Of a stretch of 64,000 nucleotides of DNA, positions 8,279 to 17,105 are shown one piece after another. The notes beneath the pieces are model-generated. The model made no database searches, had not been told where the DNA came from, and saw only the letters and a list, made by a program, of their open reading frames with translations. The stretch covers positions 1 to 64,000 of the forward strand of contig CALBGI010000056.1 of NCBI GenBank assembly GCA_937893675.1. The letters are read 5' to 3'. Made by a program: the position numbers and the translations under genes. Position 1 is the first letter of the stretch. Each line of letters starts with the position of its first letter. This DNA comes from an uncultured Blautia sp. (GTDB lineage Bacteria > Bacillota > Clostridia > Lachnospirales > Lachnospiraceae).

Positions 8279-9835
8279 GTGGAATTAAAAAAGGAAAGTA
8301 TTCAGATGCTGCGCATCAAGAGCAGAGCAACCAGCCAGATTACCTTTGACGAGGATTTCAATGTGCCGGATGTGAAGCCGGATATTGGCCGGGCAATCCA
8401 GAACAAGGGCGAAGTGTCGGTGGAGGATGTGCGCCTGAGCGAGGGACATGGATTTCTGGCGGGAAAGCTTCTTGTGGATCTGCTCTATGTGGGGGAAGAG
8501 GAAGGAAAGGTGTACAGTCTGACCTCAAAACTTCCCTTTGAGGAAACCTTAAACCTGGAAGACATTGCAGGCGGCGACAAAATGTGCCTTCGGTGGGAGA
8601 TCGAGGATCTGAGCGTCCATGTCATTCATTCCCGAAAAATCAATATCAAGGCCCTTGTGACCTTTTATGCGGTCGTGGATGAGCGAAAAGGGGTGCAGCT
8701 GCCGGAGGGGCTTTCCGATGACCGCATTTCCGCAAAAACAAAGCCCATGGAGCTCCTCAGTCTGTGCGTACATAAAAAAGATACGCTGCGCGTCAGGGAG
8801 GAGATCACCCTGGCCGGAGGAAAGCCCAATATTTCAGAGCTTTTGTGGCAGTCTGTGCAGGTGCGGGGATTGGAGCTGCGGCCGGGGGAAAACTGTGTAA
8901 AGGCCAAAGGCGAGCTGGCCGTATTTTTCCTGTATGTGGGAGCCGATGAGGAAGCGCCGCTGCAGTGGATGGAATATTCGCTTCCGTTTCACGGGGAGGC
9001 CGAATGTACGGGAAGTTCGGAGGAGCTGATCCCCCACATCGAGGCGGCGGTCGTCCAGCAGGGGATCGAAGTGAAGCCCGATGCGGACGGGGAAGAGCGT
9101 ATATTTGCCGTGGACGTGGTGCTGGAGTTGGATATGAAGCTTTATCGCCAGGAAGAACATCTGGTCATCACGGATGTGTACACTCCGGCGGCCAATTGTG
9201 TTCTCAAGGGAAAATCGGAATTTCTGGAAAAGCTTCTGGTACGGAATTTTTCCAGATGCCGGGTTTCAGAGCGCATTGGCGTCAAGGAAACCCAGGGAAA
9301 AATCCTGCAGATCTGCCACAGCCAGGGAAAAGTAAAGATTGATAAGACTGTGACTGTGGAAAACGGGATCCAGGTGGAAGGCATTGTGTGCATGAAAGTG
9401 CTTTATATTGTCAGCGACGACAAGATGCCCTTCTATTCCATGGAAGCCATGGTTCCCTTCTCTCATGTGGTGGAGGCCAGAGGAATCGATAAGGATTGTG
9501 AGGTCTGCCTGCGGGCAGATCTGGAACAGCTTTCCACGACAATGGCAGACAGCAACGAGCTGGAAGTCCGGGCGGCGGTGAGTGTCAATGCCCTGGTGAT
9601 CTCCAGGGAAGAAGTGTTCGTTATCGACAGCGTGGAAATGCAGCCTCTGGATATGGAGAAAATACAGACGATGCCGGGGATTACCGTGTATATGGTGAAG
9701 CAGGGCGATACCCTGTGGGACATTGCGAAACGGTTTTACACGACCGTGGAGGATATTGCCGGCATCAACAAGCTTTCGGACGGGCAGATCCAGGAAGGGC
9801 AGCCCCTTCTTCTTGTAAAAAAAGTGGAAACCTGA
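8279..9835 (+). CDS. DUF3794 (SPOCS)-LysM protein, probable spore-coat or cortex-associated
   Basis: About 518 residues contain repeated DUF3794/SPOCS segments (for example VPDVKPDIGRAI near the start, and later VLDVVLELD-like blocks). A single C-terminal LysM domain follows (about the last 48 residues, from MVKQGDTLWDIAKRFY). LysM binds peptidoglycan, and proteins of this architecture are common in clostridial spores. GTG at 8279, eight bases after AAAAGGAG, is preferred. An ATG at 8249 overlaps the previous stop but has a weaker ribosome site. The link to spores is family inference. Confidence 0.82.
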   Translation: MELKKESIQMLRIKSRATSQITFDEDFNVPDVKPDIGRAIQNKGEVSVEDVRLSEGHGFLAGKLLVDLLYVGEEEGKVYSLTSKLPFEETLNLEDIAGGDKMCLRWEIEDLSVHVIHSRKINIKALVTFYAVVDERKGVQLPEGLSDDRISAKTKPMELLSLCVHKKDTLRVREEITLAGGKPNISELLWQSVQVRGLELRPGENCVKAKGELAVFFLYVGADEEAPLQWMEYSLPFHGEAECTGSSEELIPHIEAAVVQQGIEVKPDADGEERIFAVDVVLELDMKLYRQEEHLVITDVYTPAANCVLKGKSEFLEKLLVRNFSRCRVSERIGVKETQGKILQICHSQGKVKIDKTVTVENGIQVEGIVCMKVLYIVSDDKMPFYSMEAMVPFSHVVEARGIDKDCEVCLRADLEQLSTTMADSNELEVRAAVSVNALVISREEVFVIDSVEMQPLDMEKIQTMPGITVYMVKQGDTLWDIAKRFYTTVEDIAGINKLSDGQIQEGQPLLLVKKVET

Positions 9836-9914
9836 AGGGTTCTCTATTGAATTTTGTGGAAAAATCCGATACAATACAAACAAGTATTGTATACAAAGTA
9901 CAATGGAGGATGAA

Positions 9915-10796
9915 ATGCGTTTAAGAGCACTTGCAAAAATCAATCTTGGCCTTGATATTACAGGGAAACGTCCGGATGGATATCATGACGTGCGCATGAT
10001 CATGCAGACCATCCAGATGTATGATGTACTGGAACTGAATAAAAAAAAGGAGCCGGGAATTTCTTTTGAGACCAACCTGGCGTTTATCCCCAATGATGAA
10101 AAGAATCTTGCCTGCCAGGCGGCCAAAATGCTGATGGATGAATTCCATGTGCAGGAGGGGCTTTGCCTGCGCCTGGAAAAATTCATTCCGGTGGCAGCGG
10201 GAATGGCCGGCGGGAGCACGGACGCGGCAGCGGCCTTTGTGGGAGTGAACCGGCTGTTTGGCCTGGGACTCACCGAGAAGGAGCTGATGGAGCGCGCGGT
10301 AAAGGTGGGGGCGGATGTTCCCTACTGTATTATGCGCGGCACAGCGCTTGCAGAGGGGATCGGGGAGAAGCTGACCCGCCTTCCGGCGCTTCCTCCCTGC
10401 TATATTCTCATTGGCAAGCCGGGTGTGAATGTTTCCACAAAAATGGCTTATGAGAATCTGAAGCTGGGAGAGCTTACAGAGCATCCGGATATTGACGGGA
10501 TGATCGCGGATATTCGAAGGGGTGATCTTTCTGCCATGACAGAGAAGATGGCCAATGTGTTTGAGCCGGGGATCATCCGGCAGTATCCGGTGATACAGGA
10601 GATCAAAAATCTCATGGAAGAATACGGGGCGCTGCGTGCCATGATGAGCGGAAGCGGGCCTACGGTATTCGGCGTGTTTGACAGCAAGGATAAGATGGAG
10701 CAGGCAGCGGCGGTTCTTCGGGAGAGCAGACTTGCCAGAACCGTGTTTGCGACAGAAATATACAACAGAAATGGAGGAGAATCCAATGACAAGTGA
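9915..10796 (+). CDS. ispE: 4-diphosphocytidyl-2-C-methyl-D-erythritol kinase (IspE)
   Basis: This GHMP-family kinase phosphorylates CDP-methylerythritol in the non-mevalonate isoprenoid pathway. Motifs are AKINLGLDITGKRPDGYH at the N-terminus, the ATP-binding PVAAGMAGGSTDAAA, GADVPYC, and MSGSGPTVFG near the end. The ATG at 9915 lies five bases after GGAGG; the in-frame ATG at 9903 overlaps that ribosome site. Its last 11 bp overlap the start of the GntR gene, so the two are translationally coupled. Confidence 0.94.
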   Translation: MRLRALAKINLGLDITGKRPDGYHDVRMIMQTIQMYDVLELNKKKEPGISFETNLAFIPNDEKNLACQAAKMLMDEFHVQEGLCLRLEKFIPVAAGMAGGSTDAAAAFVGVNRLFGLGLTEKELMERAVKVGADVPYCIMRGTALAEGIGEKLTRLPALPPCYILIGKPGVNVSTKMAYENLKLGELTEHPDIDGMIADIRRGDLSAMTEKMANVFEPGIIRQYPVIQEIKNLMEEYGALRAMMSGSGPTVFGVFDSKDKMEQAAAVLRESRLARTVFATEIYNRNGGESNDK

Positions 10797-11487
10797 ATTT
10801 TCCGTTCAGATGAATGAGTATCTGCCTTTGCGGGATGTTGTATTTAACACACTTCGCCAGGCGATTCTGAAAGGTGAGCTGAAGCCCGGGGAGCGTCTCA
10901 TGGAGATTGCGCTGGCAGAGCGTCTCGGCGTGAGCCGTACCCCCATCCGTGAAGCCATGCGAAAGCTGGAGCTGGAGGGACTGGTCGTGATGATTCCCAG
11001 GAGAGGCGCGCAGGTTGCCAGCATCACGGAGAAGGATCTGAACGATGTGCTGGAGGTGCGCATTGCCATGGAAGATATGGCGATTGAGAAGGCCTGCGCC
11101 CGCATTACGGACGAGGAGCTGGAGAAACTGAAGCTGGCGGCAGAGACCTTTGAGAAGACCATTGCAGAAGGGGATCTGGTGCATTTGGCAGAGGCGGATT
11201 CCGCTTTTCACGAGGTCATTTACCAGGCAGCGGACAACGGATGTCTGCTGCAGGTTCTCAATAATCTGCGGGAGCAGATTTACCGGTATCGTGTGGAATA
11301 TCTGAAGGACGAAGAAATGCGCAAGCAGCTGGTGAGCGAGCACGCGAAACTTCTGGCCGCGCTGCAGGCAAGGGATGAGCGGGAGGCCAAGGAGCTGTCC
11401 TACTCGCACATCGAGAATCAGAGGAGAGGGATCATCAAATCCATCCAGGCGGAAAAAGAGCTGGAGAAAACGCCAAAAAATAAATAA
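10786..11487 (+). CDS. GntR-family regulator, FCD (FadR-like) type
   Basis: The 233-residue DNA-binding regulator has an N-terminal winged helix (about 12-75, AERLGVSRTPIREAMRKLE) and a C-terminal helical FCD domain. Likely metal ligands sit in the patterns DSAFHEVIYQ, SEHAKLLAAL and SYSHIEN, typical of FCD proteins that bind small carboxylates. Ribosome site GGAGGAG overlaps the end of ispE. The ligand and targets cannot be read from the sequence. A terminator follows directly. Confidence 0.9.
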   Translation: MTSEFSVQMNEYLPLRDVVFNTLRQAILKGELKPGERLMEIALAERLGVSRTPIREAMRKLELEGLVVMIPRRGAQVASITEKDLNDVLEVRIAMEDMAIEKACARITDEELEKLKLAAETFEKTIAEGDLVHLAEADSAFHEVIYQAADNGCLLQVLNNLREQIYRYRVEYLKDEEMRKQLVSEHAKLLAALQARDEREAKELSYSHIENQRRGIIKSIQAEKELEKTPKNK

Positions 11488-11513
11488 AAGCCGGGAAAAC
11501 CGGGTATTCTATG

Positions 11514-11538
11514 AGAGATGCGAAAGCATCTCTTTTTT
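11514..11538 (+). terminator. Intrinsic terminator after the GntR gene
   Basis: An 8-bp stem (AGAGATGC/GCATCTCT) with a GAAA loop is followed by six T. Confidence 0.85.
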
Positions 11539-11558
11539 AATGGAGGAAAACGTAAAAC

Positions 11559-13049
11559 ATGCAGGAAAAAACAAAAATTTCCCCAATGCTTCGGGAAAAT
11601 GAAGCGTATGTAAGAGAACGGCTTTCGGGCTGCGCCGATATCCTGATCCGCCCGATGCGGCTGGGAGAAGGGCGAAAAGTGGACTGCCTGATGGTGTACA
11701 TCGAGGTGGCGACGTCCAACATGATGCTGGATGATTCTGCCATCGGAAAAATGATGAATCACTTCTGGGAGGAGACTCCGGAGCAGATTCAGGAATTTAT
11801 GAAAAATAACAGCCTTGGGATCGCGGATGTGAAGAAGCTTCACACGATGGAGGAGGCTTTTGCGGCGCTTCTGGCAGGAAACGCCATTTTTTTCATGGAC
11901 GGCTACGACGCTGCCATGAAGATCGCAAGCAAGGGCTATCCGGGAATGGGCGTGACGAAGGCGGAGACAGAGAAGGTGCTGCGGGGCTCCAAGGAGGGCT
12001 TTTCCGACAGTGTCAAAACCAATTCCGCGCTGGTGCGCAAGCGTCTCAGGGATACCAGACTGAAGGTGGAGGAGCATACGCTGGGTGTGCGCTCCAATAC
12101 GCTGACCCAGCTTCTCTATGTGGAAGATCTGGCGCGCCCGGAGCTGCTGGAGAATATCCGGGAGCGTCTGGACCGCTATGAGATAGACGGCGTCCTGGAC
12201 AGCGGCATGGTAGAGCAGCTCACGGAAGAGGTGTGGTTTTCTCCTTTTCCCCAGTATCAGACAACGGAGCGGCCGGATCGGGCGGCGCAGGAGCTGCTGA
12301 ACGGCAAGGCGGTGCTTCTCTGCGACAATTCGCCGGTGGCGCTGGTGCTGCCGGGAAATTTCAACAGCTTTCTGGAGAGCAGCGAGGACTGGTACAACCG
12401 GTTTGAAATGGTGAGCTTTCTGCGGGTGCTGCGCTATCTTGCGCTTCTGGCAGCGACGGTCCTGCCGGGGCTTTATCTGGCTGTGATCCGTTTTCACACG
12501 CAGATTTTGCCGACCAATCTCATTTTGTCCTTTGCGCAGGCCAGAGAGGGCGTGCCCTTTTCCAGTGTGGCGGAGCTTGTTTTGCTGGAGCTGGCCTTTG
12601 AGCTGATCCGGGAGGCCGGCGTGCGGATTCCGGGCCCCCTGGGAAACGCCATCGGAATTGTGGGCGGTCTGATCATCGGCCAGGCTGCGGTGGAGGCGAA
12701 TCTGGTAAGCCCCATCGTGGTGATCATTGTGGCCTTTACCGCGCTTGGCTCTCTGGCAGTGCCCAGTGAAGAGTTTGCATCTGCCTTTCGGCTTTTGAAA
12801 TATCTGTTCCTGTTTCTGGGCGGGTATCTGGGAATCTTCGGAATTGTGCTGGGCGGTTATGTCACGCTTTCCCACCTGGCGGGGCTTTTGAGCTTCGGCG
12901 CGCCCTACCTGGCCTCTTTTATCCGGGAAAAAGGCGAGCATGGCGTGGGCAATGGGATCTGGAGGCTTCCCTTCCGGATGCGGAGGAAGCGGCCCCTGTA
13001 CGCAAGACCGGAGGAAAGCCTGCGGCTGAAAAGGAGGGACGAGACATGA
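11559..13049 (+). CDS. Spore germination receptor subunit A (GerA family)
   Basis: The 496-residue protein matches GerA/GerKA-type A subunits of nutrient germinant receptors in the spore inner membrane. A soluble N-terminal region (about 1-280) includes the family stretch ILIRPMRLGEGRKVDC. The C-terminal half has about five membrane segments and the conserved VLPGLYLA, RIPGPLGNAIGIVGGLIIGQAAV and SPIVVIIVAFTALGS stretches. The stop overlaps the next gene by four bases (ATGA), so both are made together. It is probably expressed late in the forespore; I did not find a convincing sigma-G site. Confidence 0.9.
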   Translation: MQEKTKISPMLRENEAYVRERLSGCADILIRPMRLGEGRKVDCLMVYIEVATSNMMLDDSAIGKMMNHFWEETPEQIQEFMKNNSLGIADVKKLHTMEEAFAALLAGNAIFFMDGYDAAMKIASKGYPGMGVTKAETEKVLRGSKEGFSDSVKTNSALVRKRLRDTRLKVEEHTLGVRSNTLTQLLYVEDLARPELLENIRERLDRYEIDGVLDSGMVEQLTEEVWFSPFPQYQTTERPDRAAQELLNGKAVLLCDNSPVALVLPGNFNSFLESSEDWYNRFEMVSFLRVLRYLALLAATVLPGLYLAVIRFHTQILPTNLILSFAQAREGVPFSSVAELVLLELAFELIREAGVRIPGPLGNAIGIVGGLIIGQAAVEANLVSPIVVIIVAFTALGSLAVPSEEFASAFRLLKYLFLFLGGYLGIFGIVLGGYVTLSHLAGLLSFGAPYLASFIREKGEHGVGNGIWRLPFRMRRKRPLYARPEESLRLKRRDET

Positions 13050-14704
13050 AAATTGCAGAAAACAACCGGATTTCCCACAGACAGCTTTATCGTCAGATGA
13101 TACTGGCGTTTACGGCTCCTTTTCTTCTCTGTCTGTTTTCCAGAGGGCAGCTTCTGGGCGTCAGCGGGATCGCGGGCACCGCAGCTGCGGTGGCAGTGCT
13201 CTTGTTCTATGTAATCTTTCTGATCCGTCTGACGCCGAGCTGCAGTAATCTGGTAAAAGCGGCAGGCGGTTTCTGGGGAAGAGTGATCGGGCTCTTTTTT
13301 CTGAGCTACATTCTCCTGACGGGCGCCTATCTTCTGCGGATCCTGGAAAAAATCGTGCCGGAAAGCCTCACCGCCGGCGTGCCGGGAATCTGGCTGGGCG
13401 CGCTTGCGGTGGCGGCGGCCAGTGCCGGAACCCACAGGGGAATGCAGCGGCGGGGACGCATGGCGGAGGTTTCCGGAGGGTTTCTGCTGGGCGGGATCGT
13501 GCTGATGCTGGCGCTGTGTCTGGGGCAGGCAAAAATGGATTATTTCCAGGAAATGCTTCAGAGCTCCGGGTTCACCGGCGAAGGGGTTTTGAAGAATTTT
13601 TACGGGGCGCTCTGCGCCTTTTCCGGGCTGGGGCTGATGCCCTTTGTGCTGGGGGATGTGGAGAAAAACGGAAGTGCGGGAAAGGCGGCGGCCGTTGGTG
13701 TTGTGACGCTTGGCGGTCTTCTCCTGGCGTTGGAGCTGGTCCTGCCGGCGGTATTCGGGTGGAGCCGTCTGAAAAACCAGGAGATGCCGGTGCTCCCCCT
13801 CATGGCCGGGGCAGATCTGCCGGGAAATGTGCTGGCGCGGTTTGACGTGCTCTGGATGGGCTTTTTGCTGTACAGCCTTCTGTTTGCTTTGGGAAGCCTG
13901 TTTCATTACGGGCATCAGGTGCTTTCCCGGGCCGGGCTTTTTACGGGAAGAGTGTGGATGGCGGTGCTGGTATTTTTTCTGTCCATTCTGAAGGTGAACG
14001 GAAAGGGCATCGAGGATTATTACGGCACATATCTTAGTTATCTGTTTGTGCCGGGACTTCTGGCGGCGCAGGTGTTTCTTTTTGTGAGGGGAAGAAGCCG
14101 CAGGAAGAAAAAGCTGGCAGCAGCGGGAGCGCTCTGCATGGTACTGTTTTTCTCCGGCTGCGGGATTGAGCCGGAAAAACGGATGTATCCGCTGGCGCTG
14201 GGCGCGGAGGTGTCGGAAGACGAAGCGGTTTTGCTGTACGGCATGCCGGATCTGCCCCAGGCGACCGGTCAGGAAAAGACAGAGCAGAGTACCCAGGTCC
14301 TTCAGGTGAAGGGCGCGGATTTTTCGGAGATCGAGAGCCGCTTTGGCCGCACGCAGGAGAAATATCTGGATATGGGACATCTGCAGGTGCTGATCCTGGG
14401 AGAGAAGACCGTAAATACCGAAGGCTGGAGCCGGCTTCTTGCATATCTGGAACAGGAGCCCTTTGTGGGGGAAAACGTCTATGTGTTTGCCGCGGAGGAT
14501 CTGTCGGGGGTGATGACCTGGCAGGGCGCGCAGGGAACCACGGTGGGGGAATATCTGGTGGGCATGTACGAGAATCGGACAGGAAAGAAGCTTCCGCAGA
14601 CCACGCTTCGGGAGCTTTATCATGAGAAATACGCGTCCGGAGCACTTCCGGCGCTTCCCAGGCTCAGGCTTGTGGACGGACAGCTGTATCTGGAATCCCG
14701 GTAG
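13046..14704 (+). CDS. Fused spore germination permease (GerB) and truncated GerC lipoprotein domain
   Basis: Residues 1 to about 350 form a ten-segment amino-acid-permease-like GerB subunit. After the basic stretch RGRSRRKKK comes another hydrophobic segment ending in a lipobox-like LFFSGCG (about residue 370). About 180 residues then resemble the N-terminal domain of GerC proteins (KRMYPLALGAEV, LDMGHLQVLILGE). GerC proteins are normally separate lipoproteins of about 350-400 residues; the C-terminal GerC domain is absent here. The frame is uninterrupted, so this is a fusion rather than two overlapping genes. Together with the preceding A subunit it would form a complete but compact receptor. 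Confidence 0.85.
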   Translation: MKIAENNRISHRQLYRQMILAFTAPFLLCLFSRGQLLGVSGIAGTAAAVAVLLFYVIFLIRLTPSCSNLVKAAGGFWGRVIGLFFLSYILLTGAYLLRILEKIVPESLTAGVPGIWLGALAVAAASAGTHRGMQRRGRMAEVSGGFLLGGIVLMLALCLGQAKMDYFQEMLQSSGFTGEGVLKNFYGALCAFSGLGLMPFVLGDVEKNGSAGKAAAVGVVTLGGLLLALELVLPAVFGWSRLKNQEMPVLPLMAGADLPGNVLARFDVLWMGFLLYSLLFALGSLFHYGHQVLSRAGLFTGRVWMAVLVFFLSILKVNGKGIEDYYGTYLSYLFVPGLLAAQVFLFVRGRSRRKKKLAAAGALCMVLFFSGCGIEPEKRMYPLALGAEVSEDEAVLLYGMPDLPQATGQEKTEQSTQVLQVKGADFSEIESRFGRTQEKYLDMGHLQVLILGEKTVNTEGWSRLLAYLEQEPFVGENVYVFAAEDLSGVMTWQGAQGTTVGEYLVGMYENRTGKKLPQTTLRELYHEKYASGALPALPRLRLVDGQLYLESR

Positions 14705-14830
14705 AGCCGGGGGTGTCCTTTGGGCAGAGCAGCGGGACTGCAATCCGTGGGAATAACCGGGGAATAACCGGGAATACTTTCCCTGAAGGCCCGGGAAAAA
14801 GAAAATCGTCCGGGCCGGGAGGAAACAACA

Positions 14831-15055
14831 ATGACATGGTTGAGAAACAGAAATAAAAGGTTATGGGTTTCCCTGCTGGCAGGTGTGCTGTGCACAGCGC
14901 TTCTGGCAGGTGAGCCCGAAATGACAGAGCCGCGGCGAAGGGATCCGGCGCTCACGGCTTGGTGGGGAACGCTCTACCCGGGATTTTGCTTTGCGCAGAG
15001 AAAGCCGGGCGCAAAACTCAAGATTTCCTTCAAGCTTGCGGAACTCCTGAAATAG
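14831..15055 (+). CDS. Small hypothetical protein with hydrophobic N-terminus
   Basis: A 74-codon frame follows a good ribosome site (GGGAGGAAACAAC). The N-terminus (RNRNKRLWVSLLAGVLC) looks like a signal or anchor sequence; the rest is basic and ends in KLKISFKLAELLK. A GGCCCGG/CCGGGCC hairpin (14788-14816) lies just upstream, and GGAATAACCG repeats stand at 14750-14771. It could be a small exported spore protein or a remnant of the missing GerC C-terminus; I recognise no family. Confidence 0.4.
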   Translation: MTWLRNRNKRLWVSLLAGVLCTALLAGEPEMTEPRRRDPALTAWWGTLYPGFCFAQRKPGAKLKISFKLAELLK

Positions 15056-15094
15056 TGTTAGAATAAACTGACGCTTAGTACGGAGGAAACAACT

Positions 15095-15919
15095 ATGAAT
15101 ACAGACAGAAATGCGCCCATAGGTATTTTTGATTCCGGCGTGGGAGGACTCACGGTTGCACGGGAGATCATGCGCCATCTTTCTTCGGAAAAAATTGTAT
15201 ATTTTGGAGATACTGCCCGGGTGCCCTACGGGAACAAATCAAAAGACACAGTCATCCGCTATTCCCGCCAGATCATCCGTTTTCTCAAGGAACAGCAGGT
15301 AAAGGCCATTGTGGTGGCCTGCAATACAGCAAGCGCTTATATTATGGATGCGGTCCAGGACGAGCTGGGGGACATTCCCATTTTGGGCGTGATCGGGCCC
15401 GGCGCGAAGGTGGCTGCCAAGGAGACCAGAAACAAACGGGTGGGGATCATCGGAACGGAAGGGACCGTGAGCAGCGGCATCCACGCGCAGTATTTGAAGC
15501 AGCTGGACCCGGAGATCACGGTTTTTGCAAAAGCCTGTCCGCTGTTTGTGCCGCTGGTGGAGGAAGGGTGGCTTCATGACCCGCTCACCATGGAAGTGGC
15601 GCGCCGTTATCTTGAGGAACTGAAAGAAAAAGACATTGATACGCTGATTTTGGGCTGCACCCATTATCCGCTTTTGCGCTCTCTCATAGGAACGGTGATG
15701 GGACCGCAGGTCCGCCTTGTGAATCCTGCCTACGAGACAGCCATTGGGCTTCGCGGGCTTTTGGAGGAGCATGGACTTAGGCGGGAACACGCGGAGCCGG
15801 AGGAGTTTCCCTATCGCTTTTTTGTCAGCGATCTTGCGGAGAAATTCCAGAGCTTTGCCAATTCCATTCTTCCGTATAATGTAAAAATGACGCAAAAGGT
15901 TGATATTGAAAAATATTAG
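15095..15919 (+). CDS. murI: Glutamate racemase
   Basis: MurI makes D-glutamate for peptidoglycan. The 274-residue protein has IGIFDSGVGGLTV at the N-terminus. The two catalytic cysteines are in VVACNTAS (C76) and LGCTHYPLL (C188). Length is normal for the family. Ribosome site ACGGAGGAAAC precedes the ATG. The DUF1934 gene starts 9 bp after its stop, suggesting co-transcription. Confidence 0.96.
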   Translation: MNTDRNAPIGIFDSGVGGLTVAREIMRHLSSEKIVYFGDTARVPYGNKSKDTVIRYSRQIIRFLKEQQVKAIVVACNTASAYIMDAVQDELGDIPILGVIGPGAKVAAKETRNKRVGIIGTEGTVSSGIHAQYLKQLDPEITVFAKACPLFVPLVEEGWLHDPLTMEVARRYLEELKEKDIDTLILGCTHYPLLRSLIGTVMGPQVRLVNPAYETAIGLRGLLEEHGLRREHAEPEEFPYRFFVSDLAEKFQSFANSILPYNVKMTQKVDIEKY

Positions 15920-15928
15920 GAGAGACCT

Positions 15929-16372
15929 ATGGAAAAAGATGTTCTGATTCACGTCAAAGGGCTCCAGTTTATGGAGACCGAGGGGCAGGAGCCCATTGAG
16001 ATCGTGGTTCCGGGAGAGCATTATTTTCGCGGCGGCAGCCATTATCTGCGCTACGAGGAGGTGCTGGAGGATTTCGGGGAGACCACGATAAATTACATAA
16101 AGATGTCCCCGGAAGGACTTGAGGTGCGAAAGAAGGGCGCCGTCAATGTGCACATGGTGTTTGAGCCGGGCAAAAAAAACATGACCTACTATACAACGCC
16201 TTTCGGAACTTTGCAGCTTGGGATTGCCACTACGGGCCTTGATTTTAGGGATGAGGGCGAGGGGATCTACATGAAAGCAGATTACGCGCTGGATATGAAT
16301 GAGGAGCATGTGGCGGACTGCTATCTGACAGTACAGGCACAATCAAAAAACACCGGAAGCTTTGTTCTTTAG
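15929..16372 (+). CDS. DUF1934 domain protein (YwiB-like)
   Basis: This 147-residue cytoplasmic protein belongs to the DUF1934 family, a small beta-barrel (lipocalin-like) group of unknown function usually found near cell-wall or tRNA-synthetase genes in Firmicutes. Characteristic stretches are MTYYTTPFGTLQLGI and the late ADYALDMN. It follows murI closely with ribosome site AGGAGAG. The stop codon lies within the loop of the terminator. Confidence 0.8.
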   Translation: MEKDVLIHVKGLQFMETEGQEPIEIVVPGEHYFRGGSHYLRYEEVLEDFGETTINYIKMSPEGLEVRKKGAVNVHMVFEPGKKNMTYYTTPFGTLQLGIATTGLDFRDEGEGIYMKADYALDMNEEHVADCYLTVQAQSKNTGSFVL

Positions 16373-16394
16373 GAACAGAGTTTCCGGTGTTTTT
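16345..16394. terminator. Bidirectional terminator after DUF1934
   Basis: AAAAAACACCGGAA and TTCCGGTGTTTTT pair around a loop containing the DUF1934 stop codon. T runs lie on both sides, serving the convergent gene as well. Confidence 0.8.
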
Positions 16395-16410
16395 GCGTAT
16401 GCTCGGAAAA

Positions 16411-16851
16411 TTATTTTTTGAAAAGGCGTTTGAAGAAGCCTTTTTTCTTCTGGGGCGCTTCCAGGGCACCGCGGATGCCGCGCACACCTACAATGTACAG
16501 TCCGCTGACTTCTGCCTTGATCTCTTTCTTTACGGGGATCAGCTCGAAGACTTTTTCGTCGGCAATCATAATAGTGATCTTGGGACCGATCTTTGCTTTG
16601 ACGATGGGAAGCTTGGAGCGGCGCATCAGCTTGGGTGTCTGGTCGATCACCATCTGAGGAAGCCCGGATTCTTTCAGGGGCATTCGTTTTTTGTCAATGA
16701 CCAACATGGAAACGGTCTGCTTGCTTGCTTCAATCTGTGCCTGCTGTTCTTCCTGTTTTTTCTGCGCTCTTTTCCCGAAAAAATAGAGGGCAATGAGGGC
16801 GATGACAAGAACAGCCAGGATAACCAGAAGGGTGATTGTTACTGGATTCAT
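16411..16851 (-). CDS. Small membrane-anchored protein of unknown function
   Basis: This 146-residue protein has one N-terminal membrane segment (about 5-26), then a Lys/Gln/Glu-rich coiled-coil stretch (KRAQKKQEEQQAQIEASK). A compact soluble domain of about 90 residues follows, and the tail is very basic (APQKKKGFFKRLFKK). The start at 16851 follows AGGAGG, so a longer in-frame extension upstream is rejected. I do not recognise the family. The basic tail could contact phospholipid or nucleic acid. Confidence 0.7.
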   Translation of the reverse strand: MNPVTITLLVILAVLVIALIALYFFGKRAQKKQEEQQAQIEASKQTVSMLVIDKKRMPLKESGLPQMVIDQTPKLMRRSKLPIVKAKIGPKITIMIADEKVFELIPVKKEIKAEVSGLYIVGVRGIRGALEAPQKKKGFFKRLFKK

Positions 16852-16989
16852 AGGTAGCCTCCTGTATGTATGAATGATATATTTTGGGATAACGTCCGCG
16901 CCATTAGGCAATGACGCTATATGCGAAATATATTCTATCATTATTTCCGGAAAAAGGCAATTATTAAAATAAATTATCCGGGAAAACAG

Positions 16990-17018
16990 TGGAAATTCAT
17001 ACAAGAACAAGATATAAT
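16990..17018 (+). promoter_or_regulatory. Probable promoter of the deacetylase-like gene pair
   Basis: TATAAT at 17013-17018 lies 17 bp after TGGAAA (16990-16995), a four-of-six match to the -35 consensus. Confidence 0.5.
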
Positions 17019-17105
17019 GAAATCTGACACCTTTCGACAGGAATACGACGGGAGTTACTGGAAATACTATGAACAGCAGCATATATTGGGAGGATGAATA
17101 AGGGA

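Noticed and set aside
12905..14743. 612-codon open frame on the minus strand
   Set aside because: Shadow of the GerB-GerC fusion gene; its composition is rich in His, Gln and Arg, as expected from reversed hydrophobic codons.
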